NCBI RefSeq assembly: GCF_900299535.1
Contig: NZ_OMKE01000049.1
Location: 1-64,000, forward strand
DNA: 64,000 bases
From: Aquimarina aquimarini
GTDB taxonomy: Bacteria > Bacteroidota > Bacteroidia > Flavobacteriales > Flavobacteriaceae
Reading direction: 5' to 3'
Notes under the pieces: model-generated
The model's database searches: none
What the model was told of the DNA's origin: nothing
Seen by the model: the letters and a program-made list of their open reading frames with translations, nothing else
Made by a program: the position numbers and the translations under genes
Part shown: positions 26,718 through 34,628 of the stretch, one piece after another
How positions within the stretch are numbered: the stretch's first letter is position 1
How the letters are laid out: each line of letters starts with the position of its first letter

Positions 26718-26861
26718 ATGACAAAAGAGGAATTATACAATTATATGTTAGCCTATCAACAGGAACATTTATTTACAAAAAACGATCAAAGCAATTTTAT
26801 AACATTGTTAGAAAATTTAAAGTCTGATAGTGATATAAAAGAAAAGAATATGCAAACTTAA
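26718..26861 (+). CDS. Tiny protein A1 (47 aa), first copy of a duplicated pair
   Basis: A 47-aa acidic, Gln/Glu/Tyr-rich helical-looking protein starting MTKEELYNYMLAYQ. It matches the 46-aa product at 27554-27694 in 30 of the first 35 residues, then diverges. It precedes gene B1 by 13 nt, the same order as A2-B2. Conservation of the frame between the two copies, while the tails and intergenic DNA diverge, supports real coding. No signal peptide, membrane segment or known motif. Function unknown. Confidence 0.7.
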   Translation: MTKEELYNYMLAYQQEHLFTKNDQSNFITLLENLKSDSDIKEKNMQT

Positions 26862-26874
26862 ACAAAAAACTACT

Positions 26875-27027
26875 ATGATGACGGAGGAAAAATTATACGA
26901 AAGACTTATGAAACACAAAAGTAAACACGGTATTACTCAAGAGACACTACAACATTACCATTGGGCCATAGATACCCTGAGACAACAATCTACAAATAAT
27001 AACAGTAGTTCTCAAGAAAGAATATAA
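26875..27027 (+). CDS. Tiny protein B1 (about 50 aa), first copy of a duplicated pair
   Basis: A 49-50-aa protein (ATG at 26875 or 26878) with TEEKLYERLMKHKSK near the start and LRQQ near residue 36, then a Ser/Asn-rich tail. It matches the product at 27716-27868 in about 28 of 37 aligned residues. The N-terminal T-[KE]-E-x-LY pattern resembles that of protein A, so A and B may derive from one ancestor. Unknown function. A hairpin terminator follows at 27076. Confidence 0.7.
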   Translation: MMTEEKLYERLMKHKSKHGITQETLQHYHWAIDTLRQQSTNNNSSSQERI

Positions 27028-27075
27028 AGATTACATCGTATAGCACCCCTCTCATACAAAAAAAATTCTTAGAGT

Positions 27076-27095
27076 CCCTACGGAAAGCCGTAGGG
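27076..27095 (+). terminator. GC-rich hairpin after the A1-B1 pair
   Basis: CCCTACGG (27076-27083) pairs with CCGTAGGG (27088-27095) around an AAAG loop, followed by TTTTTT at about 27105. Its GC content stands out from the neighbourhood. Confidence 0.75.
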
Positions 27096-27176
27096 GCAAT
27101 CTAGTTTTTTACCCTACCTTAGAATCCTAAAACATTTGATAGTTAAAATAAACTGCACTAAAAAATAAAAAAAAAG

Positions 27177-27188
27177 TGCACTAGTGAC
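27177..27188. repeat. 12-bp inverted repeat, left copy
   Basis: TGCACTAGTGAC here is the exact reverse complement of GTCACTAGTGCA at 28038-28049. Both contain the palindrome CACTAGTG and adjoin A/T-rich runs. Together they enclose the xre gene and the A2-B2 pair (about 870 bp). It could be an element boundary, regulator sites or chance. Confidence 0.45.
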
Positions 27189-27194
27189 GATTAC

Positions 27195-27419
27195 TTAATA
27201 TTTGAATTTAAAAAAGTCAGAAAGAGGATATTCTAGTACCCCACAAAGCAACCTGATTACTTCAACCGAAGGTCTGGTGTTTGCTTTCTCAATATCAAAA
27301 ACTGTTCGGTAACTTACTCCGGATTTTTCGGCTAATTCCACCAATGTTAGCCCAGCGTCTTGCCGTAAACTTCGTAGTCTATTGCCTAATGCTTCTTTGA
27401 ATTTATCATCCTTAGCCAT
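27195..27419 (-). CDS. Xre/HTH_3 family transcriptional regulator
   Basis: A 74-aa Cro/C1-type DNA-binding protein with little beyond the HTH: LGNRLRSLRQDAGLTLVELA, then KSGVSYRTVFDIEKANTRPS and a C-terminal helix ending LSDFFKFKY. The ATG at 27419 is preferred to the TTG two codons upstream. It is oriented against the flanking A/B gene pairs and sits between the two copies, so it may regulate them. Its operator is not identified. Confidence 0.88.
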   Translation of the reverse strand: MAKDDKFKEALGNRLRSLRQDAGLTLVELAEKSGVSYRTVFDIEKANTRPSVEVIRLLCGVLEYPLSDFFKFKY

Positions 27420-27553
27420 CCTCAAAAATGACTAATTTCCTGTTAGAAATATTAGGCTAAATCACTATATTTTATCAATTATTTGATTTTCAATATGAAA
27501 TGTGCATTATATTGCATATATTTAATATTAGCTATTAAAGATATTATCATATT

Positions 27554-27694
27554 ATGACCAAAGAAGAGTTGTACCAATATATGTTGGCGTATCAAGAAGA
27601 ACATTTATTTTGTAAAGAAGACCAAAGTAATTTCATTACCATACTTGAAAATTTAAAACCTACTAATACCCAAAAGGAGACAAAACATGAATGA
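27554..27694 (+). CDS. Tiny protein A2 (46 aa), second copy of a duplicated pair
   Basis: A 46-aa paralogue of A1 starting MTKEELYQYMLAYQEE, with ENLK at the same position and a different polar tail. Substitutions relative to A1 are mostly conservative (N/Q, Q/E, L/I), as expected under protein-level selection. It is followed by B2 after 21 nt. Function unknown. Confidence 0.7.
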   Translation: MTKEELYQYMLAYQEEHLFCKEDQSNFITILENLKPTNTQKETKHE

Positions 27695-27715
27695 ATAAAC
27701 TAAAAAACTATAGTC

Positions 27716-27868
27716 ATGACAGAGGAAAAATTATATGAACGATTGATGGATCACAAAAGTAAATATGGCGTAACACAAGAGGTTTGGCAACATTACAAAT
27801 GGGCACTAGAACTTCTTAGACAACAACACCAAAAAAAACAATGCACTACTAAAAAAAAGAAACATTAA
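27716..27868 (+). CDS. Tiny protein B2 (50 aa), second copy of a duplicated pair
   Basis: A 50-aa paralogue of B1: MTEEKLYERLMDHKSKYG, then WALELLRQQ and a very basic Lys-rich tail (the tail of B1 is Ser/Asn-rich instead). Probably helical and cytosolic. The basic tail suggests nucleic-acid or membrane-surface contact, which is only inference. It ends 237 nt before the alkC-like gene. Confidence 0.7.
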   Translation: MTEEKLYERLMDHKSKYGVTQEVWQHYKWALELLRQQHQKKQCTTKKKKH

Positions 27869-28037
27869 AAATTTCTTTTTACATCTTTATGCCCTTATTC
27901 TATAGAGTCATTAGTTTATAACAAACCTTATATAACAAGGAATATTATATACTACACTAAACGCCTGCACACTTTATTTATCTTCATAATTTACATTTAT
28001 CAAATACTGTTCTTTTTGATATAGCTGACATACTGTT

Positions 28038-28049
28038 GTCACTAGTGCA
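28038..28049. repeat. 12-bp inverted repeat, right copy
   Basis: GTCACTAGTGCA, inverted relative to 27177-27188. It lies 56 nt before the alkC-like start codon and could alternatively be an operator in that promoter region. Confidence 0.45.
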
Positions 28050-28104
28050 TTTTATTTTTGCTCTTTTATTAGATCGAATTTTAATAGTTATTTAAAAAAG
28101 CATT

Positions 28105-29220
28105 ATGGCAGAACTACTCAAGCATATTTACTCTCATGCATTTTTTGAAGAATTCACAACTGTTCTTCAAAAAGTGATTCCTTATTTTAACACCTCTTCT
28201 TTTATCAAACAGATTTATGATAACGAATGGGAGAAAAAAGAGTTAAAACAGCGCATGAGACATATTACAGTCGTTTTGCAAAGCCATTTACAGCCTAATT
28301 ACTCAAAAAATGTGGATACGTTGCTCAACGTAATCAAACAACTACAAAAAGAAGGAATAAAGGAAAATAGTTTGGAATACATGTTCTTTCCTGATTTTAT
28401 CGAGTTTTATGGAATTAATGATTATGACACTTCTATACGAGCTATAGAAGAAATAACACAATTTACCAGTTGTGAATTTGCCATTCGCCCTTTTCTTATC
28501 AAATTTCCCAAAAAAGGTATCATACAAATGACAAAATGGTCAACGCATACACACTATATGGTAAGAAGATTATCTTCTGAGGGGTGCAGACCTCGTTTAC
28601 CTTGGGCTATAGCACTCCCTTTCTTAAAAAAAGACCCTACCCCAATCCTACCTATTCTTAAAAATTTAAAAGAAGACGAGTCTGAATTGGTACGAAGAAG
28701 TGTTGCCAATAATCTAAATGATATTGCAAAAGATCACCCTACTGTTGTAACCGATATTGCAAAAAATTGGATCGACAAATCAAAAGAAATAGATTGGCTG
28801 GTTAAGCATGGATGTAGAACGCTTTTGAAACAAGGAAATCCAGAAATTATGTCCTTGTTTGGCTTTAGAGCTAATGACAAGATTAAAATTAAAAAATTAA
28901 AAATTTTAACTCCTATAGTACAGATCGGAAATACATTGGAATTTACTTTTGAATTACATAATACTGATAATCGACCATCAAAGATAAGGCTAGAATATGG
29001 GCTTTATTATCAAAAAGCTAATGGAAACTTATCTAAGAAAGTTTTTAAAATAAGTGAAAAAGCATATCCTAAAAATTCGATAACAACTATTTATAGAAAA
29101 CAGTCATTTAAAATAATAACTACTAGAAAATTTCATTTAGGATTGCATCAACTATCGATTATAATTAATGGTAATGAATTTAAAAAACACGCTTTTAAAC
29201 TTGATGATAAAAAACCTTAG
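28105..29220 (+). CDS. alkC: AlkC-type DNA alkylation repair glycosylase
   Basis: A 371-aa protein. Residues about 20-255 are helical HEAT-like repeats of the AlkC/AlkD superfamily, with RLSSEGCRPRLPWAIALPFL near 155 and DESELVRRSVANNLNDIAKD near 192, the latter a family hallmark. Residues about 265-365 form a beta-rich C-terminal domain (LEFTFELHNTDNRPSKIRLE) of Ig-like character. AlkD lacks such a domain and AlkC is known to carry one. These enzymes excise alkylated bases such as 3-methyladenine without base flipping. It stands alone next to the small-gene array. Confidence 0.82.
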   Translation: MAELLKHIYSHAFFEEFTTVLQKVIPYFNTSSFIKQIYDNEWEKKELKQRMRHITVVLQSHLQPNYSKNVDTLLNVIKQLQKEGIKENSLEYMFFPDFIEFYGINDYDTSIRAIEEITQFTSCEFAIRPFLIKFPKKGIIQMTKWSTHTHYMVRRLSSEGCRPRLPWAIALPFLKKDPTPILPILKNLKEDESELVRRSVANNLNDIAKDHPTVVTDIAKNWIDKSKEIDWLVKHGCRTLLKQGNPEIMSLFGFRANDKIKIKKLKILTPIVQIGNTLEFTFELHNTDNRPSKIRLEYGLYYQKANGNLSKKVFKISEKAYPKNSITTIYRKQSFKIITTRKFHLGLHQLSIIINGNEFKKHAFKLDDKKP

Positions 29221-29288
29221 ACAAGAACGCTAAAAACACATCTTTTTTATATTAAAAAAAAGGCAAATGACTCTTTTATTCAGAATCT

Positions 29289-29774
29289 CTATTCGTACTC
29301 TTCTACTTTGGTATAAATAAACTGAAGAGTAGTTTCATGTCCTAAATCTGGATCATCATAAGCTATGGTAATCACTAAATGTCCATTTTTGAGAACAACG
29401 TCTGATTTGGTAAATAACAAAACACTCTTTTGACTATAAATAAAATTAATAGTTCCATCTGGTTCTTTTTTCCAATTACCTAAAGTTTCTTCAGTATCTT
29501 TTAAACACTCTCCTCCTGTACCAAAATCTTCGTAATAGCTTTTTTCTACAAAACTACCATCTATTGCTATTTCTAAAGTTGTCATTTTCTCACAAGAAGA
29601 AAGAGGGAACTCCTCAAAATCCGTATTCTTACCTTCACTACTAAACTGCTGTTTTAGTTTCCATTTCCCTATAAGTAAGACACTAGAAGCATCAGGATCA
29701 ATCCTTTTACAAGAAAATATCATCAACACAAACCCTGTCAACAATAGTATACACACGGGTAATAGTCTCTTCAT
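29289..29774 (-). CDS. Lipocalin-like lipoprotein
   Basis: A 161-aa lipoprotein from the ATG at 29774 (an ATG three codons upstream is also in frame). Signal helix at about 5-18, lipobox cysteine in MIFSCKR. The mature part begins LLIGKWKLKQQFSSEG, the G-x-W opening of lipocalin-like domains in Bacteroidota, and contains LGNWKKEPDGTINF and several short beta strands. Two cysteines (SSCEK and GGECLK) may pair. Ligand unknown. Confidence 0.72.
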   Translation of the reverse strand: MKRLLPVCILLLTGFVLMIFSCKRIDPDASSVLLIGKWKLKQQFSSEGKNTDFEEFPLSSCEKMTTLEIAIDGSFVEKSYYEDFGTGGECLKDTEETLGNWKKEPDGTINFIYSQKSVLLFTKSDVVLKNGHLVITIAYDDPDLGHETTLQFIYTKVEEYE

Positions 29775-29783
29775 ATATTGCAT

Positions 29784-30087
29784 TTCTGATTACAATACAA
29801 AAATCATAAAAACACTTGTAATTAACAAATATTTAACTGCTTAAAATGTATTTAATCGAAAAATACTGCGTTTAATCGATGTTTTTTACATCCAAATTAT
29901 TTACAGAAAACACTAAAAAACTAACAACAAGACTCTTATGTCAGCATTTTTTTCAAGCACACAAGAAAAGTATTGAAATTAAACATATATAGGTATAATG
30001 AAAAGTTTAAAAAAGAAGTAACCTTTCATAAATGAGCATTAATGAGATACATTAAAAAATGTACGTTCGGTCAAAATTAAATGTAGC
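29784..30087. other. Gap without recognised features
   Basis: About 300 AT-rich bases upstream of the lipocalin-like lipoprotein gene and downstream of the 131-aa gene. No open frame, hairpin with T-run or clear promoter was found by eye. Confidence 0.3.
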
Positions 30088-30483
30088 TTATTTTACCAAT
30101 ACTCCACGTTGGTTCATTACTGGTAGATCTTGAAAAGCATTTTCATTTATAGTATGTTTCCTAAACAAATATTTCTTATCATACAATTTACTGTCTGCAA
30201 AAAATGTAACTACAAATTCATTATTCATACCTAACAATGCCTCTTGAATCATTTCTATTTTGGCAGAAGACTTAGCAGGAACTGTTCCGATACCATGACG
30301 TAACAATGAGGTTTTTCTATCTTCATCATACCCTTTTGTTACTACCAAAACCATCTCTATAGGAGTATCCTTATCATTAATAATATATGAATTCCAGTTC
30401 TGCGCCAAAAATTCTTCGTCCCATTCTTTGATTATAGCAATGTAAACTTCTTCTACGGTAGGTATATGAATATCTTTTTTCAT
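30088..30483 (-). CDS. Conserved-looking 131-aa protein, unknown function
   Basis: A soluble 131-aa protein without signal or TM. It starts MKKDIHIPTVEEVYIAIIKE and has ITLKGY-like beta strands (VLVVTKGYDEDRKTSLLRHG) and VVTFFADSKLYDKKYLFRKH. No family recognised. It starts 7 nt after the pheS stop, so it is co-transcribed with pheS. Confidence 0.75.
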   Translation of the reverse strand: MKKDIHIPTVEEVYIAIIKEWDEEFLAQNWNSYIINDKDTPIEMVLVVTKGYDEDRKTSLLRHGIGTVPAKSSAKIEMIQEALLGMNNEFVVTFFADSKLYDKKYLFRKHTINENAFQDLPVMNQRGVLVK

Positions 30484-30490
30484 ACAAAAA

Positions 30491-31510
30491 TTATAGTGAA
30501 GCTTTAAATTGCTCTAAGAAACGTACATCATTTTCACTAAGCATACGAATATCAGATACTCCATATAACAAAAGTGCAATACGATCAATCCCCATTCCAA
30601 AGGCAAAACCACTATATTCTTCAGGATCAATATCACAGTTTTTAAGAACATTAGGATCTACCATACCACATCCCATAATTTCTAACCACCCTGTGCCTTT
30701 TGTCATTTTGTAATCTGTTTCTGTTTCTAATCCCCAATATACATCTACTTCTGCACTTGGTTCTGTAAACGGAAAATAAGATGGCCGTAGCCTGATCTTA
30801 GATTTACCAAACATTTCTGTAGTAAAATATTGCAAGGTTTGTTTGAGATCTGCAAAAGAAACATCTTTATCTATATACAGTCCTTCTACTTGATGAAAAA
30901 AGCAGTGAGATCTCGCAGAAATCGCTTCATTACGATATACTCTTCCTGGAGAAATTGTACGTATTGGCGGCTTATTGTTTTCCATATAACGTACTTGTAC
31001 CGATGAGGTATGTGTGCGCAATAGGACATCAGGATTTGTTTGAATAAAAAATGTATCCTGCATATCTCTAGCAGGATGATATTCAGGTAAATTTAGTGCA
31101 GTAAAATTATGCCAGTCATCTTCTACTTCTGGACCTTCACTTACATTAAATCCTATACGAGAAAAGATATCAATTATTTGATTTTTTACTAAAGAAATAG
31201 GATGTCTAGACCCCAAAGTAATAGGTTCTGACGGTCTAGTTAAATCACCATAAAGGCCTTTTTCTTCGTCTTTAGATTCTAACTCATCTTTGAGACTCTT
31301 GACCTTAGTTTCTGCAGCTATCTTAAGAGCGTTTATAGCTTGCCCGAATTCTTTTTTCTGGTCATTGGCTATATTTCTGAATTCTGAAAAAAACTCATTA
31401 ATTAACCCTTTTTTACCTGAAAACTTAATCCTAAAAGCCTCTACATCTTCTTTGGTTTTGGCTTTGAATGCATCTACTTCTTCTATATACTCTTTTATCT
31501 TATCAATCAT
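30491..31510 (-). CDS. pheS: Phenylalanyl-tRNA synthetase alpha subunit
   Basis: A 339-aa class II catalytic subunit. N-terminal coiled coil, then motif 2 region ISARSHCFFHQVEGLYIDKD and motif 3 GFAFGMGIDRIALLLYG at the end. Length is normal. pheT is not adjacent, as usual in Bacteroidota. A TAAATTTG box at 31540-31533 on the minus strand, 23 nt before the ATG, looks like its -7 element. Confidence 0.96.
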   Translation of the reverse strand: MIDKIKEYIEEVDAFKAKTKEDVEAFRIKFSGKKGLINEFFSEFRNIANDQKKEFGQAINALKIAAETKVKSLKDELESKDEEKGLYGDLTRPSEPITLGSRHPISLVKNQIIDIFSRIGFNVSEGPEVEDDWHNFTALNLPEYHPARDMQDTFFIQTNPDVLLRTHTSSVQVRYMENNKPPIRTISPGRVYRNEAISARSHCFFHQVEGLYIDKDVSFADLKQTLQYFTTEMFGKSKIRLRPSYFPFTEPSAEVDVYWGLETETDYKMTKGTGWLEIMGCGMVDPNVLKNCDIDPEEYSGFAFGMGIDRIALLLYGVSDIRMLSENDVRFLEQFKASL

Positions 31511-31694
31511 CGCAATTTTCTTAATAGAACGGCAAATTTAAGTAATTTAGGTTAATGGAATAGTACATTCACATACAAAACAAGCTCGCTATATTTATTT
31601 CCTGAAGGTTTTCAGTCTATATTTATGAGATTTGCTCTATTTACCTCTTTAATTATATCATGTACCAAGCAACTCTTGTGTTGATTCTATTATT

Positions 31695-31854
31695 GAACTC
31701 ATCTTGACTTTTTCTATTTCCTAAAAAATGGCTGAAATTCACTCATATTTCGTTACTTTTCTTACCCGTAGCGTTGCTATGGCTTTCAAAAAGTGCCTCA
31801 TCTGATCAAATTTCAATTCATTTTCGGTTAAAAATAAAAAGTCAAGATGAGTTC
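31695..31854. mobile_element. 160-bp MITE-like element with inverted ends
   Basis: The ends are exact 19-nt inverted repeats (GAACTCATCTTGACTTTTT), and the similarity continues imperfectly inward so that the whole element can fold into one hairpin with a small inner stem (CCGTAGC/GCTATGG). ATTATT flanks both sides (31689-31694 and 31855-31860), a possible target duplication in AT-rich DNA. It has no open frame, so it would need a transposase supplied in trans. Partial copies lie at 14665 and 3379. Confidence 0.72.
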
Positions 31855-31880
31855 ATTATTAAAACCACATTAACAGATAG

Positions 31881-32237
31881 TTATTCTATATATCTACTTG
31901 ACAAAAAGTAACTTACTATCGCTTCTTTCATCAAAACAGATTGCTCTCCAGCTTTCAGGCTTGGCAACTGCTCTTTGACCTTATAATGAGGCCACCCCTC
32001 ATTGTCAAAATAATCAAATTCATAATATCCATATGGTTCTAGAAGACGACAAATTGCAATATGCATCAAATCTAATTTTTCGTCTTTTTTAAAATCTCTA
32101 TGTAATTGACCTAACTCCTGAACTCCAATCAAATATATAATCCCATCAAGATCCAAATCTTCTCCATCTGCAAATTGATCCGAAAGTTTTTTTACCAGAA
32201 CCTCCCAACGTTCTTTTAATTTCTCATCTCTGGCCAT
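31881..32237 (-). CDS. 118-aa cytosolic protein, unknown function
   Basis: A 118-aa acidic protein. It begins MARDEKLKERWEVLVKKLSD, then DLDGIIYLIGVQELGQLHRD, and ends with a helix and SSRYIE. No signal peptide or membrane segment. Its look is that of a conserved flavobacterial helical protein, but no family name is known to me. Its stop lies 27 nt from the repeat element, so the element sits directly behind it. Confidence 0.72.
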   Translation of the reverse strand: MARDEKLKERWEVLVKKLSDQFADGEDLDLDGIIYLIGVQELGQLHRDFKKDEKLDLMHIAICRLLEPYGYYEFDYFDNEGWPHYKVKEQLPSLKAGEQSVLMKEAIVSYFLSSRYIE

Positions 32238-32373
32238 ACTTATAGTTTAATAGCTTTCTACAATATTATTTATATCTATCAGAACATGTTATCCCAATGG
32301 AAACAAAGATAAACTATATTATGAACAGCCATACAAAACATTACAACCAATTCTTTTTACATAAATTTTATGT

Positions 32374-32414
32374 AAAAAAAGGTTAGACGTTACTTAAAAA
32401 AGTAACGCCTAACC
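32374..32414 (-). terminator. Terminator of the barrel gene
   Basis: On the minus strand a GGTTAGGCGTTACTT stem pairs with AAGTAACGTCTAACC (one mismatch) and is followed by a run of seven T. It lies 34 nt after the beta-barrel gene. Confidence 0.88.
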
Positions 32415-32447
32415 AAGGAAAACTAACAATAAATCAGGGGGGAAATC

Positions 32448-33581
32448 TTACAACTCCCATAAAATACCTACTCCAGCATATTGATTTCTATAATTTCTAA
32501 AAGATCTGGCATCTATGTCAGTATAGTTTGTACTTCTTATTCTAGAGTACAATGTTGTCGTTATTGAAAAGTCGTTTGCTATTTTTTGAGAAAAATTGGC
32601 TTGAACATTCGCGTATTTATACTTCAGGTTTTCACCTATACGTTCTTCTGTATTTCTAGCTTCAATAACATCGTATTTCCTTGTGATATAAGAAAATGAT
32701 GTTCTTATTTTGGTTCCTCTATTTTTATATGCCATATTCAACCCAGGGCCAAATTGTTTAAATCCTGAACGTCCTGCAGAGTTATCAATTCTAGCATAAT
32801 ATAAAATATTGGGTTTTATTTTAAAATGCTCGCTAAAGGGCAATTCATAAAACAAATTTGCTTTTATATAATCCCAATCTCTCTCTCCGTTTGTATCGAT
32901 TTCGCTAGCATTAAACGTATCATACATACGTTTCTTCACCAAGGCACTTACTCCTAATTTATGCTCTAATCTATTTATATCAAAAGATTGAACACTGGAT
33001 AATTGAACTCCATATTCATCAAATTGTAAATCTCTAATGCCAAAAGCATCAAAATCTTTGAAATTATAAAACCCTTCAAATGTGGTTTCATTTTCATTAA
33101 AGAGTGGAAATTTAAAACCTAGAGTAGCTCCATAATTAGTATATCCCAAAGGATTGATTAATACATCTTGATTTCCTCCCAACCCTTCTCGGTTCATCCT
33201 TTTTAATCTAGCTTCTGCTAAAAAGGCTGTTTTTCTAGTGAATTTATAATCATATTTGGCAACGGCATTCAAACTCCAATAACTATCATCAACATTTTCA
33301 TAAAATATCCTTGAGAAAGGATTTATTGATAATCTGAACCTGTTTTTTCTCTGCTTATAGCGGTATTTATAATGTGCTTCTATATCTTGATAGAAACTAC
33401 TAGAAATCAGATCTTCTTTGACTAGTACATTTCCTTCTACTCTAACCTCATTAGGGCTTTTGAAATAATTGTATTCATATCCTGCTTGCGTTCCAATCTT
33501 AAATGTATTTTTACTTTGCGAAAAACTAAAAGAGTACAGTAGCATCACAAGCACTATAGATATTATATTTCTTATCTTCAT
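32448..33581 (-). CDS. Outer-membrane beta-barrel protein, unknown function
   Basis: A 377-aa protein with a signal peptide (hydrophobic residues 6-20 and the end SFSFSQSK). The rest is a chain of alternating amphipathic strands rich in Tyr and Phe (YKYRYKQRKNRFRLSINPFS, then ANLFYELPFSEHFKIKPNIL), with a terminal aromatic strand NQYAGVGILWEL ending near the usual barrel signal. About 16-18 strands are plausible. It lies 97 nt downstream of the ATP-grasp gene on the same strand, so it may be the outer-membrane part of that system. Confidence 0.78.
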   Translation of the reverse strand: MKIRNIISIVLVMLLYSFSFSQSKNTFKIGTQAGYEYNYFKSPNEVRVEGNVLVKEDLISSSFYQDIEAHYKYRYKQRKNRFRLSINPFSRIFYENVDDSYWSLNAVAKYDYKFTRKTAFLAEARLKRMNREGLGGNQDVLINPLGYTNYGATLGFKFPLFNENETTFEGFYNFKDFDAFGIRDLQFDEYGVQLSSVQSFDINRLEHKLGVSALVKKRMYDTFNASEIDTNGERDWDYIKANLFYELPFSEHFKIKPNILYYARIDNSAGRSGFKQFGPGLNMAYKNRGTKIRTSFSYITRKYDVIEARNTEERIGENLKYKYANVQANFSQKIANDFSITTTLYSRIRSTNYTDIDARSFRNYRNQYAGVGILWEL

Positions 33582-33678
33582 TTATTATTTTTTATTAATT
33601 TGATCCAACGTAAACTATACATTTCAATGCCTATTGAAATATTCACAATGTTTATTTAATTACTTCTTTTGTTGTTTT

Positions 33679-34557
33679 TTAAATAGCTTCTTTTATCACT
33701 TCTTTTAATCCTGTTTTATTCACCAATTGAATACCTAATCCTGGACGAACATTGATTTCCATTATCTGCGGCCCTTTATTTTTGTCAATTACAATATCAA
33801 TCCCCAGATAGTTCAATGGAAATGCTTTTGCCGTTGAAATACATATTTCCAAAATTTCTTCCCAGTAAGGTATGGGGGCACCATTAACCAAAAAAGTACT
33901 ATCTGGGTGATGATTACTGTATTTTTTACCATCATAAACCTCTAGCAACCTCCCTTCTTTCATATCAATACCAATACCAACTCCGTTTTGATGAAGATTG
34001 GCTTTGCCATCAGATCTATCTGTTGGCATTCTCAACATTCCCATTAACGGTGTATTATTAAGAGTGATAATTCTAAAATCAGGTACTCCCTGCGGGTATA
34101 TTTCATGAAAGAAAGGGTGTGGCTCTATACATTCCTCAATTAACACTCTGTCATGCGAGCCTAATGAAAAGAATCCCATAATGATAGAAGCCATATGCTG
34201 AAATACTTGGCGATCTGTTATCACCTCTCCACTACTCATCCAGTCTCCTTCTTTATTCTTCTTGAGTATCTTAATACCTCCACCACCACAACCATTTGCA
34301 GGTTTTATAGCTACTGCATTATATTGCTTACAAGATTCCCATGCCTTTTTGATATCACTATTGTATTCTATCACTGCATATGTTTTTGCACATGGAATAT
34401 CGTTTTGATGCAGTATTTCTTTGGTTAACACTTTATCATCTGCCAATGGGTAGTGTTTCTTGGGATTATTAGGATAAATTAATTTTATGTTTCTTTCATT
34501 CAAACCGATCACACTGGAGGCTGCAATGGATTTCTTATTGAAAATTATCGAGAACAT
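33679..34557 (-). CDS. ATP-grasp protein, alpha-L-glutamate ligase-like
   Basis: A 292-aa ATP-grasp enzyme. Opening with a RimK-type N-terminal region (SVIGLNERNIKLIYPNNPKK), the nucleotide-binding lysine and Gly-rich loop follow in AIKPANGCGGGGIKIL, and the metal-binding end is MEINVRPGLGIQLVNKTGL. The family (alpha-L-glutamate ligase-like, often called sugar-transfer associated ATP-grasp) is regularly coupled with a 7-TM transglutaminase-like protein, as here. It would form an amide bond on an unknown amino-acid or cell-wall substrate in the cytoplasm. It has its own sigma-motif promoter at 34601-34628. Confidence 0.82.
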   Translation of the reverse strand: MFSIIFNKKSIAASSVIGLNERNIKLIYPNNPKKHYPLADDKVLTKEILHQNDIPCAKTYAVIEYNSDIKKAWESCKQYNAVAIKPANGCGGGGIKILKKNKEGDWMSSGEVITDRQVFQHMASIIMGFFSLGSHDRVLIEECIEPHPFFHEIYPQGVPDFRIITLNNTPLMGMLRMPTDRSDGKANLHQNGVGIGIDMKEGRLLEVYDGKKYSNHHPDSTFLVNGAPIPYWEEILEICISTAKAFPLNYLGIDIVIDKNKGPQIMEINVRPGLGIQLVNKTGLKEVIKEAI

Positions 34558-34600
34558 ATTTATATATTTTAAATAGTTATTTTCTTTCTTTGTTTTATAG

Positions 34601-34628
34601 AAACAGGTAAGTTTGTATATACCCTACC
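34601..34628 (-). promoter_or_regulatory. ECF sigma motif, copy 3 (ATP-grasp gene)
   Basis: On the minus strand GGTAGGGT (34628-34621), 10 nt and TTACCTGTTT (34610-34601). It is aligned without gaps with the copies before fecR and before the transglutaminase gene. It starts inside the transglutaminase stop codon and lies 44 nt upstream of the ATP-grasp ATG. Confidence 0.75.

Noticed and set aside
27111-27118. A further GGTAGGGT box (minus strand) that could be a fourth sigma motif
   Set aside because: Ten nt downstream the sequence is ATTGCCCC and not the TTACCTGTT box, so the second half is missing.
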